Source: a virus
Strand: one strand, 5' to 3'
DNA length: 22,885 bases
Virus record (IMG/VR): IMGVR_UViG_3300030202_003192
Coordinates: 1-22,885 of that record
The position numbers were made by a program, and so were the translations under genes. This document shows positions 8,104-12,753 of this stretch, piece by piece. The notes beneath the pieces are model-generated. The model was not told the DNA's origin and searched no databases. It saw only the letters and a list, made by a program, of their open reading frames with translations. The stretch's first letter is position 1, and each line of letters begins with the position of its first letter.

Positions 8104-8458
8104 TAGCTATTCTCCCTAGTTGCTCTTCAATTTGTAACTCAACTTCTTTTGAATTAGTTACATTCTTGATAGCATAGTAACTTGAATTCTTAACTGGAAT
8201 TTCTATCTTTTTCTGCGTTAAGATCTCTCTTACTTGTTTCATATCAGTTAATGATCTATTCACTTCACTAATTGAGAAAACATTATTGTTATGAGTAAAG
8301 ATAAAGTTTTCTTTTTCAGTTAAGTTCTTATCATCAATTAATTGATACACTTGCTTTTGTAATTGCTTACACTTTTTATCCGCAAGGTTTTTGATATCTT
8401 GATACTGTCTGTATTCAAGAAGTAGTTTTACTTCAAATGCATTTAATTTTTTTGCCAT
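8096..8458 (-). CDS. Hypothetical 120-aa coiled-coil-like protein
   Basis: The ATG at 8458 is preceded by CTAAAGGAGTTACAATC, the recurring AAGGAGTTAC leader of this genome. The product is Lys-rich and predicted helical: residues 1-45 (MAKKLNAFEVKLLLEYRQYQ onward) look like a coiled coil, followed by a short beta-like part around ENFIFTHNNNVFSIS and a helical Glu/Gln tail (KEVELQIEEQLGRIANA). No catalytic motif is seen. It starts a two-gene unit behind an AT-rich palindromic region that is probably its promoter area. Confidence 0.65.
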   Translation of the reverse strand: MAKKLNAFEVKLLLEYRQYQDIKNLADKKCKQLQKQVYQLIDDKNLTEKENFIFTHNNNVFSISEVNRSLTDMKQVREILTQKKIEIPVKNSSYYAIKNVTNSKEVELQIEEQLGRIANA

Positions 8459-8661
8459 GATTGTAACTCCTTTAGTTTAATCGTTTAAGGCTAGTATTAA
8501 TTATTAATACAAATACTAATCTACTTATAATTAATTATAAGTAAAGAAAATAATAATTTATTTTTTCACATAATTTAAACTCCAAAAATTCTGATGACAG
8601 GAAAATAACAGGAAAAAATTAATCATTCCAGGTCAACCCAGGTAATGTACCTGTGTTCTAG
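8459..8661. other. AT-rich noncoding region with two palindromes
   Basis: About 200 bases with no gene seen. It holds the dyad GTATTAA-TTA-TTAATAC (8494-8510) and a perfect 22-bp palindrome with half-site TACTTATAATT (8522-8543), then an A/T-rich run, and at about 8600 it passes into the GC-richer repeat island. It lies directly upstream of the leftward gene at 8458, so it probably contains that unit's promoter and operator. An AT-rich melt region of a replication origin is an alternative. Confidence 0.5.
8522..8543. promoter_or_regulatory. Perfect 22-bp AT-rich palindrome
   Basis: The half-site TACTTATAATT is followed exactly by its reverse complement AATTATAAGTA, with no spacer. It is about 64 bases upstream of the gene starting at 8458. 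The ACTTATAA/TTATAAGT core recurs in other gaps (about 9751-9767, 11771-11779, 14994-15000). It is consistent with a regulator binding site or overlapping promoter -10 elements. AT-rich DNA makes short dyads common, but 11-bp perfect arms are long. Confidence 0.4.
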
Positions 8662-8708
8662 ATCTATATAAAGACCAAATGAGTGGCGAACAACGAACGT
8701 ATTTTTCA
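8662..8708 (+). repeat. Repeat core copy 1 of 6
   Basis: Starts ATCTATATAAAGACC, then GAGTGGCGAA and AACGTATTTTTCAC. It shares with the other copies the order ATCTATA - ~15 bases - GGCG - ~10 bases - CGTATTTTT. This is the most diverged flank: its distance to copy 2 is 202 bases rather than ~162, and the +95 second block is not visible. Confidence 0.6.
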
Positions 8709-8863
8709 CGACAAGAACCCATGAACTGCGAAGAATAGAGCGAACAAACTAGCAAAAAGAAACGCAACGAAAGGATTTCGACCGACAGCAACCAAAATAA
8801 TAAAGGTGATAAAGAAAAACATCATAGTGGCAACTCAGCTGCATCCTGTTCCGGGTGCCCTGG
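8709..8863. other. Noncoding spacer between repeat copies 1 and 2
   Basis: No gene, hairpin or clear signal is seen here beyond a change from A-rich to GC-rich sequence at about 8822. An 84-codon minus-strand frame covers 8822-9076, but it runs over repeat copies 2 and 3 in different frames, so I do not call it a gene. Confidence 0.4.
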
Positions 8864-8914
8864 ATCTATAAGAAACCCCAGAAAACGGCGATATTTCAGC
8901 GTATTTTTCCACAG
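8864..8914 (+). repeat. Repeat core copy 2 of 6
   Basis: Starts ATCTATAAGAAACCCC, then GAAAACGGCG, TTTCAGCGTATTTTTCCACAG. It matches copies 4 and 5 closely in the GAAAACGGCG block and copy 5 in the TTTTTCCACAG end. A second conserved block (TGGCTGTTTTCTGCCG) follows about 96 bases after the copy start. Confidence 0.75.
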
Positions 8915-9024
8915 AAGCCCAGGTGGAGGCGACGCTTCAGGCTCAGATGGACGTAAAAAATGGCTGTTTTCTGCCGATTCTTTGCCCTTGACAATGGAGA
9001 AACTCGCCGCTGGCGGCCTTCGTA

Positions 9025-9070
9025 ATGTATAGTAAGGCCACAGACGTGGCGAAAAGTCAGCGTATTTTGT
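9025..9070 (+). repeat. Repeat core copy 3 of 6
   Basis: Starts ATGTATAGTAAGGCCACAG, then GTGGCGAAAAGTCAGCGTATT. It lies 161 bases after copy 2, the same spacing as copies 4-5-6. It ends just before the stop codon of the Gp88-like gene, which begins where the second block of this unit would be expected. Confidence 0.65.
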
Positions 9071-9084
9071 TGGCATCGTTCCCC

Positions 9085-9720
9085 CTAATGTTTCAAGTAA
9101 GCTATATCAGGATATTTTGGATCCCAACACGCTCGGCAAGTCTTGCATTCGTTGCCTTGTTTATATGCTTGACATAGGTGGGACGTCGCCAGGTCTTCAC
9201 TGGTGACAACCGTGGAACTGTGCCCGTGCGATTTATGCGGGACGCCGTTAACCATCGTCGCGGAAAGCCTGACAACTAAATTTTTTGGAAACTCGCCATA
9301 TTTGTTTTTATATTCTTTAACGAAACCAGCTTCGCGAGTTGGCAGCCAGTGCATAACGCCCGGCGTTTTGTTGCACACATCAACAATTTTTTTTAAATGA
9401 GCTACGCCCTGGAGATCCCCGCTATCGTGCCATCTAAAATATTTTGATTTCTTTTTATACCAATTGATCAATGAAGCCATAGCCTCAACCCATAGTTTAT
9501 TGTCAATTGATTTCAATCGGCGCTGGTGCGCCTCGTATACATTCGGAAAAACATAACGACCTTTCAACGCGTAACATGCAGAGCAAACACTGTTGGCAAT
9601 TTTTCTTAATACGCTTCCTGTCTTGCAATCTTTAGCGCTTAATCCATAACCGTGGCCCGGCATCTTGGACGGCTTAGACAAACCCCCAACCAGCGCCCAC
9701 GCTTCTTTTACTGTAAACAT
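9085..9720 (-). CDS. Gp88-like phage protein (function unknown)
   Basis: The 211-aa product resembles the phage 'gene product 88' family. Its features are a Cys pair in ANSVCSACYALKGRYVFPNV (Cys46, Cys49) followed by EAHQRRL, then YFRWHDSGDLQGVAHLKKI at 94-112, HWLPTREAGFV at 124-134, LVVRLSATMVNG at 148-159, and a C-terminal Cys cluster (Cys183, 192, 195, 198; CKTCRACWDP). The Cys set suggests bound metal or an Fe-S cluster; the biochemical role is not known to me. It starts at ATG 9720 with AAAAGGGGTCATT upstream and a TTGACT promoter-like box further back. Its GC content is higher than its neighbours, and it sits between two groups of the same repeat, which suggests it arrived with the island. 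Confidence 0.7.
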   Translation of the reverse strand: MFTVKEAWALVGGLSKPSKMPGHGYGLSAKDCKTGSVLRKIANSVCSACYALKGRYVFPNVYEAHQRRLKSIDNKLWVEAMASLINWYKKKSKYFRWHDSGDLQGVAHLKKIVDVCNKTPGVMHWLPTREAGFVKEYKNKYGEFPKNLVVRLSATMVNGVPHKSHGHSSTVVTSEDLATSHLCQAYKQGNECKTCRACWDPKYPDIAYLKH

Positions 9721-9742
9721 AATGACCCCTTTTTTATAATAG

Positions 9743-9770
9743 AATATAGTTATAACTTATTATAAGTCAA
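9743..9770 (-). promoter_or_regulatory. Candidate sigma70-like promoter for the Gp88-like gene
   Basis: On the minus strand TTGACT (9765-9770) is followed after 16 bases by TATATT (9743-9748), and the gene starts 22 bases further on behind AAGGGG. The stretch also contains the small palindrome ACTTAT-T-ATAAGT. The TTGACTT start matches the promoter-like site at 18142. Confidence 0.45.
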
Positions 9771-9832
9771 CCAATTAAAAATTTATTTTTTCCCCAGCAG
9801 CAGGATCAGCGGCTTCCAGGCGGCCTGACTGA

Positions 9833-9880
9833 ATCTATATAGAAGCCCGGAAAACGGCGAAAGTATAGCGTATTATTCCC
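9833..9880 (+). repeat. Repeat core copy 4 of 6
   Basis: Starts ATCTATATAGAAGCCCGG, then AAAACGGCGAAAGTATAGCG and TATTATTCCC. This is the copy closest to the consensus in its left half. Its distance from copy 3 is 808 bases, close to five times the ~162-base spacing. Confidence 0.75.
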
Positions 9881-9927
9881 GGTGTCAGGCTCACCTGGCG
9901 ACAGGATCAGGACTTCGCTGGTATTTT

Positions 9928-9962
9928 TTTGGCAGACTTCTGCGGTTTTTTAACCTTTTCCC
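9928..9962 (+). repeat. Second conserved block, copy after repeat 4
   Basis: TTGGCAGACTTCTGCGG followed by TTTTTTAACCTTTTCCC. The same order occurs at 8960 (after copy 2) and 10093 (after copy 5), each about 95 bases after the core start. Its centre is an inverted repeat, GCAGA-CT-TCTGC. Confidence 0.6.
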
Positions 9963-9997
9963 GTTCCATCCAGGAGCGGCAGCTGGTATCTATTACC

Positions 9998-10049
9998 ATC
10001 TATAATAAATGGCGGAAAACTGGCGTATTTTTAACGTATTTTTCCACAG
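9998..10049 (+). repeat. Repeat core copy 5 of 6
   Basis: Starts ATCTATAATAAATGGCGG, then AAAACTGGCGTATTTTTAAC and GTATTTTTCCACAG. It shows the internal doubling of (GG)CGTATTTTT at 11-12 base spacing. It starts 165 bases after copy 4 and its second block begins at 10093. Confidence 0.75.
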
Positions 10050-10092
10050 CTTCCAGGGCCCTGGCAGCTTCAGCTCATGACTCAGGGTAATT

Positions 10093-10128
10093 TTTGGCGG
10101 ATTTCTGCCATATTTTAAAGTCTTCCCG
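10093..10128 (+). repeat. Second conserved block, copy after repeat 5
   Basis: TTGGCGGATTTCTGCCA followed by TATTTTAAAGTCTTCCCG. The arms TGGCGGA and TCTGCCA pair with one G-T wobble. It lies 95 bases after the start of core copy 5. Confidence 0.6.
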
Positions 10129-10159
10129 CCGTCCCAGCGGCACCAGGTGCATGCGAGTA

Positions 10160-10208
10160 ATCTATATAGAGGCGTAGGATTTGGCGTATTCTTGGCGTAT
10201 TTTTACGA
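10160..10208 (+). repeat. Repeat core copy 6 of 6, overlapping a gene 3' end
   Basis: Starts ATCTATATAGAGGCGTAGG, then TTGGCGTATTCTTGGCGTAT, an almost perfect tandem of GGCGTATTNTT at 11-base spacing. It starts 162 bases after copy 5. The last ~15 codons and stop of the nuclease gene are encoded by the reverse strand of this copy. Confidence 0.75.
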
Positions 10209-10620
10209 GCTCAACAAAGCGATCCTCGGACCATGTTTCGGTCATGACCAGATCTGGGGCGAGCTTCAAACCTTTTTCCCCGAGCTCCGTGGCCCTTTTT
10301 CCCACATATATCAGCAGTGACCTCTGTAAGAGGGCCTTAACGCAGATGAAAGATGTACCACCATACTTTTCATAGCGATGATGCCACGCAATTTGTTTAG
10401 AACTGAGCAAAACTTTGTTAGTCTTAGTTAATTTTAATTCGACCCAAAAGGTATGTCCAAAGCCTGTGTCAATATCTTTAAAAAATCCATGTAAATCAGG
10501 AATTCCAGGTGATGTTTTAGACTCAACTCTATCCCACTTAACAATATTACTGTTAAGTCTTATCGTCTTCCAAATATTTTTCTCTTTCATTACCTTTTTT
10601 CGTTTCACGTGAAAGCACAT
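10162..10620 (-). CDS. VRR-NUC-like nuclease
   Basis: The 152-aa product looks like a small PD-(D/E)XK nuclease of the VRR-NUC kind found in phages. RVESKTSPGIPDLHGF places the metal-binding Asp42, WVELKLTKTNK gives Glu61-X-Lys63, and SSKQIAWHHRYEKYGG at 73-88 is the following helix with Gln76; FICVKA is the last core strand. Phage members cut structured DNA and may act in recombination or packaging clean-up. ATG 10620 has AAAGG six bases upstream; ATG 10590 is an alternative with poorer spacing. The first 68 bases overlap the small terminase gene in another frame. The last ~60 residues lie in the GC-richer island, and the final 15 or so are encoded by repeat copy 6, so the tail may be a later addition. 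Confidence 0.75.
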   Translation of the reverse strand: MCFHVKRKKVMKEKNIWKTIRLNSNIVKWDRVESKTSPGIPDLHGFFKDIDTGFGHTFWVELKLTKTNKVLLSSKQIAWHHRYEKYGGTSFICVKALLQRSLLIYVGKRATELGEKGLKLAPDLVMTETWSEDRFVELVKIRQEYAKSYASI

Positions 10621-11068
10621 TTACTACCTTTGGAAACCTTTTTTTCAGGTCAGCAAGTCTTCTTTCAACCTCTGCTTTAGGCATACTATCAATTGAACCA
10701 GTCAAAATTTCTTTTCTATCAACATATAAACCTGCTGCTTTTCCTCTTGAAACTTCAGCACTTACGGCTGCCGTATAATTGCCTTTTTCTTCTGCTGATT
10801 TAGATAAACTTGCAAGTCTCCTCATGTGACGATTATAGTTGACATGATATTTTTTATGTTGCTCTTCTCTTAACTCCAACAAGTAATCATATACTTTTGG
10901 ATACCTCTCCCTATTTTGTAATTGACTAGCAATAACTCTAGCAGACTTTTCAGAATAACCTGCTTCAATAGCGCATTGAGTTGCCGTCCATTCGCCATCA
11001 TACAAAATAATTAACTCACAAAATTTTCTTTGTTGAGGAGTTATTTCAACAATATTTGATTTTTTCAT
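10553..11068 (-). CDS. terS: Terminase small subunit
   Basis: TerS recognises the packaging site and hands DNA to TerL. The N-terminus shows the helix-turn-helix pattern of the Terminase_2 family: ITPQQRKFCELIILYDGEWT, ATQCAIEAGYSEKSARVIAS, QLQNRERYPKVYDYLLELRE (residues ~9-68). A helical oligomerisation part follows (HVNYNRHMRRLASLSKSAEE and AAVSAEVSRGKAAGLYVD), then MPKAEVERRLADLKKRFP and a basic tail. The 171-aa length is usual. ATG 11068 follows TAAGGGGTAAACT, a good ribosome binding site. The gene is followed by the overlapping nuclease and the repeat array; terL is ~3 kb further along. The 3' end contains the parS-like palindrome. Confidence 0.85.
   Translation of the reverse strand: MKKSNIVEITPQQRKFCELIILYDGEWTATQCAIEAGYSEKSARVIASQLQNRERYPKVYDYLLELREEQHKKYHVNYNRHMRRLASLSKSAEEKGNYTAAVSAEVSRGKAAGLYVDRKEILTGSIDSMPKAEVERRLADLKKRFPKVVNVLSRETKKGNEREKYLEDDKT
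10603..10614. promoter_or_regulatory. parS-like 12-bp palindrome TTTCACGTGAAA
   Basis: TTTCACGTGAAA is perfectly symmetric and equals the core of the bacterial chromosomal parS consensus (TGTTTCACGTGAAACA); including flanks, 13 of 16 positions agree. It lies in the overlap of the terS 3' end and the nuclease 5' end, so it is under coding constraint in two frames. Whether a ParB protein binds it is unknown. Confidence 0.4.
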
Positions 11069-11314
11069 AGTTTACCCCTTATACAGCATTTTTATCAAAA
11101 TTAAAATTTTTACCTTTTTTCCCCCGCGCGCGATACCAGGAAGGTTTGAAATGTTACCTGTTACCTGAAGAATTGTCTCTCAGGTAACACAATAAGTAAC
11201 ACTTTTTTGTATGTTTTCTGCATGTTGTAGCCAAATGTTACCTGTGTTACCTCATATTTGAGCAAAAAGTAAAAAAATATTTTTTTCAAAATAATTACTT
11301 ATATAGAGAGAACT
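11069..11314. other. Noncoding region upstream of terS with TGTTACCTG cluster
   Basis: About 246 bases with no gene seen. The part next to terS has a T-rich tract and an alternating CGCGCGCG run (11125-11132). The centre has the TGTTACCTG motif in several copies and a 10-bp inverted repeat. The far end is very AT-rich, with AAAAAAATATTTTTTTC near 11271. It probably carries the promoter and control sites for the terS operon. Confidence 0.5.
11152..11252. promoter_or_regulatory. Cluster of TGTTACCTG motifs with a 10-bp inverted repeat
   Basis: TGTTACCTG occurs at 11152-11160, 11159-11167 and 11236-11244, with TGTTACCTC at 11245-11253, and in reverse at 11181-11189. Copies 11159 and 11181 extend into the perfect arms TGTTACCTGA and TCAGGTAACA around an 11-base loop. 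The two tandem pairs with one inverted copy look like an operator array; a structured leader RNA for terS is also possible. Confidence 0.5.
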
Positions 11315-11521
11315 TTAAAATACCTTTGGATCATCAGTTATAGGCATTATTTCTGTTATTTTCTTTAATGCTTTAACACCTTGACCAACAATATATTCCC
11401 ACTCTTGTTGACTATAAATTTTTTTAACATCATCCCAAAATGTGACATGAACTTTATTACAATCCGGGCAAGTAAAAACTTCCCTAATCGGACTTCGGGG
11501 TAAATGTGAGGACGTTACCAT
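11315..11521 (-). CDS. Hypothetical 68-aa protein with one CxxC
   Basis: ATG 11521 is preceded by AAAGGAGAGAC, a strong site that fixes the start although it overlaps the gene before by 38 bases. The product has REVFTCPDCNKVHVTFWDD at 13-31, half of a zinc ribbon (Cys18, Cys21) with a following His, then a helical part (YSQQEWEYIVGQGVKALKKI). A single CxxC would bind metal only as a dimer or with the nearby His. No family recognised. It is the last gene before the noncoding region upstream of terS. Confidence 0.6.
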   Translation of the reverse strand: MVTSSHLPRSPIREVFTCPDCNKVHVTFWDDVKKIYSQQEWEYIVGQGVKALKKITEIMPITDDPKVF

Positions 11522-11690
11522 GTCTCTCCTTTAATTTTTTATTAATATATTTAGAAGCTGCTTGATGATCTATAAATTTAAATTCATTAATTAGGAGGGT
11601 GCACCTGGAGGAAAAATCATTAGGTGCTAACCCCTCCAATAAGTGATCAATGACATTAGCTTGCGCTTCCAGTAAAATATCATCACTCAT
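11484..11690 (-). CDS. Hypothetical 68-aa acidic helical protein
   Basis: The frame is open from an ATG at 11711, but GAGGAG sits 6 bases before the ATG at 11690, while nothing like a ribosome binding site precedes 11711; I therefore start at 11690 (MSDDILLEAQANVIDHLLEG). The product is helical with an acidic N-terminal half and a basic C-terminal half (AASKYINKKLKERHGN). No family recognised. It overlaps the next gene by 38 bases. Confidence 0.55.
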   Translation of the reverse strand: MSDDILLEAQANVIDHLLEGLAPNDFSSRCTLLINEFKFIDHQAASKYINKKLKERHGNVLTFTPKSD

Positions 11691-11780
11691 AAACTGCTCC
11701 TCAGCCACCATATCGGTTCAGCCATATAACAGTCTTAATTGTATACCTGAAAAGTTACAAGTACACAATAACTTATAACG

Positions 11781-11824
11781 AGGTGTAGACGAAGTGAAAA
11801 AGAATAAAAACTCCGTCTACACCT
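11781..11824. terminator. 11-bp perfect stem-loop after the zinc-knuckle gene
   Basis: AGGTGTAGACG (11781-11791) and CGTCTACACCT (11814-11824) pair perfectly, and two more pairs extend the stem after one mismatch. The loop is A-rich on the plus strand (T-rich on the minus strand). It lies ~70 bases beyond the zinc-knuckle stop and ~90 bases before the next gene. No classical T-run follows on either side, so it may be a processing site or RNA end-protector rather than a plain terminator. Confidence 0.45.
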
Positions 11825-11892
11825 ATAATTTTATACTAAACTTTTAAAAAGGTATAGGTTTTCCTTTTTGCCAACTAACCACGGGACACGGA

Positions 11893-12081
11893 TCAATGAA
11901 TTTGCTTCTTTTCTTTTTGCTCTTGAACCACGGATCGCGGTACACGTCGAACCCAAATTTCTCCCTCGCTCTCGCACGTTTGACATTGCTGTGTGGCTTT
12001 TTCAGTTTCGAACGTAAGACGAATATACCCATTACCCTTGCACGCGGGACACGGTTTCTTGGTCAAATCCTCTAACTTCAT
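11893..12081 (-). CDS. Small zinc-knuckle protein (DnaJ-type CxxCxGxG)
   Basis: ATG 12081 follows TTTGGAGAAGAT, a good ribosome binding site. The 62-aa product begins MKLEDLTKKPCPACKGNGYI: CxxCxGxG at 11-18 and QCQTCESEGEI (CxxCxxxG) at about 33-40 form one zinc-binding pair like half of the DnaJ cysteine-rich domain. The C-terminus is basic and polar. Small stand-alone proteins of this type are common in phages, with unknown targets. It overlaps the preceding 66-aa gene by 50 bases. A second open frame overlapping this one (11844-12032) lacks these features and is not called. Confidence 0.65.
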   Translation of the reverse strand: MKLEDLTKKPCPACKGNGYIRLTFETEKATQQCQTCESEGEIWVRRVPRSVVQEQKEKKQIH

Positions 12082-12232
12082 ATCTTCTCCAAACTATTAT
12101 TCTCAATCGTTCCCATAACAATCGATCGGCGACTTCGCGCGCAGTACGGGGCTCCCGTACGGCTTTTTTACTAATCTTCCCCAGTGCAGCACGTAAACAT
12201 TTTTCTATATTCTTGTTTTTCTTGCTTGCCAC
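12032..12232 (-). CDS. Hypothetical basic 66-aa protein
   Basis: The start is GTG at 12232 with GGAG seven bases upstream, inside the end of the single-TM gene (28-base overlap). The product is very basic: MASKKNKNIEKCLRAALGKI, then EPRTAREVADRLLWERLRII, a helix with a Trp/Arg patch, ending QETVSRVQG. It might bind nucleic acid. No family recognised. The 50-base overlap with the following zinc-knuckle gene and the GTG start lower the certainty. Confidence 0.45.
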   Translation of the reverse strand: MASKKNKNIEKCLRAALGKISKKAVREPRTAREVADRLLWERLRIIVWRRYEVRGFDQETVSRVQG

Positions 12233-12372
12233 TCTAGATCTCCATCACGTACACCTTTATTATATTCCTCTTCCAGGCGAGCTTCATATATTCGTCGTAT
12301 GCGCCATTTTGCTAAAAGATATCCTAAAACAAATACTCCAACTAACCATCCGAAATAAATAAAATTACTCAT
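12205..12372 (-). CDS. Small single-TM protein (55 aa)
   Basis: The ATG at 12372 sits in an 8-base overlap with the end of the preceding gene, with AGAGG about seven bases upstream. The 55-aa product has one membrane helix right at the N-terminus (IYFGWLVGVFVLGYLLA, residues 5-21), then a basic stop-transfer stretch KWRIRRIYEAR and a charged cytoplasmic tail (EEEYNKGVRDGDLEWQARK). This N-out/C-in layout resembles small phage membrane proteins of unknown role. It links two otherwise unconnected genes, which supports it. Confidence 0.6.
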   Translation of the reverse strand: MSNFIYFGWLVGVFVLGYLLAKWRIRRIYEARLEEEYNKGVRDGDLEWQARKTRI

Positions 12373-12580
12373 CAACTGCCTCTACTAGCTCTGAAAAAAT
12401 TTTAAAAGCTGCTGGGTTAGAATAAAATAATCTATTTAATGTTCGGTCACGTAACTTTCTTGGTGCGTACTTAATTATAAAGATAACTGTGCGTTGTGGT
12501 TTGCGTAAAACTTTATCAAAATAAATACGCACAATACTAAACCACATCCAAAACAAATAATTTTTTATATGTTCTTTCAT
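12365..12580 (-). CDS. Hypothetical 71-aa basic protein with hydrophobic N-terminus
   Basis: The ATG at 12580 overlaps the stop of the ribbon-helix-helix-like gene as ATGA, and AAAGG lies 9 bases upstream. The product begins MKEHIKNYLFWMWFSIVRIY, an aromatic hydrophobic helix that could be membrane-associated, then has a basic middle (RKPQRTVIFIIKYAPRKLRD) and an acidic end (FSELVEAVDE). No family recognised. It lies in a chain of at least seven small overlapping genes. Confidence 0.55.
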   Translation of the reverse strand: MKEHIKNYLFWMWFSIVRIYFDKVLRKPQRTVIFIIKYAPRKLRDRTLNRLFYSNPAAFKIFSELVEAVDE

Positions 12581-12753
12581 TTAGGTAAACCTTTCCTTTT
12601 ACCGCGTTTATTTTCGTTCTCTTCTTCGAACTCAACTAATTGCTCAATATACTTTGTTATTGATTGATACCTTGCTTTAGCTAATTTTTTTAGCCGTGCA
12701 TGCACATCATGCCTTACAGCAATCGTTGAGTAGGGTGAGTTTGATTTATTCAT
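12577..12753 (-). CDS. Ribbon-helix-helix-like small DNA-binding protein (58 aa)
   Basis: ATG 12753 follows AAAAGGAGAAAA, a strong ribosome binding site, and overlaps the DUF3310 gene by 8 bases. The product reads STIAVRHDVHARLKKLAKAR, then YQSITKYIEQLVEFEEENEN: a short beta strand (STIAVRHD), helix A (VHARLKKLAKAR), a turn, and helix B (ITKYIEQLVEFEE). This is the order of Arc/CopG-like ribbon-helix-helix domains, which bind DNA as dimers and often regulate their own operon. The tail is basic (KRGKRKGLPK). A likely target would be one of the repeated motifs in the nearby gaps, but that is a guess. Confidence 0.6.
   Translation of the reverse strand: MNKSNSPYSTIAVRHDVHARLKKLAKARYQSITKYIEQLVEFEEENENKRGKRKGLPK

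Larger units (their letters stand above)
9771..10159. other. GC-richer noncoding repeat region between Gp88-like and nuclease genes
   Basis: About 390 bases with no supported gene on either strand. It is filled by repeat copies 4 and 5, their second blocks, and CAGG/CAGC-rich linkers (for example GGATCAGCGGCTTCCAGG and CCAGGGCCCTGGCAGC). Copy 6 starts at its right end and runs into the 3' end of the nuclease gene. Composition changes sharply to AT-rich near 9780. Confidence 0.6.

Noticed and set aside
8905-8914. DnaA boxes at TTTTTCCACAG (8904-8914 and 10039-10049)
   Set aside because: They differ by one base from the TTATCCACA box and occur as part of the longer repeat, so a DnaA role cannot be separated from the repeat itself.
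8822-9076. 84-codon minus-strand frame with Pro-rich start
   Set aside because: It runs over repeat copies 2 and 3 in different phases, and its start coincides with a repeat rather than a gene-like region. Only repeat-derived sequence is seen, so I treat it as a chance frame in GC-richer DNA.
8662-10208. CRISPR array reading of the repeats
   Set aside because: The copies are too diverged, the spacing is ~162 bp instead of 60-75 bp, the linkers are themselves similar, and there are no cas genes.
11844-12032. 62-codon minus-strand frame overlapping the zinc-knuckle gene
   Set aside because: It overlaps the CxxCxGxG gene by 140 bases in another phase, has only a close AAGGG without proper spacing, and shows a plain Lys/Arg-rich composition. 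The zinc-knuckle frame is better supported.
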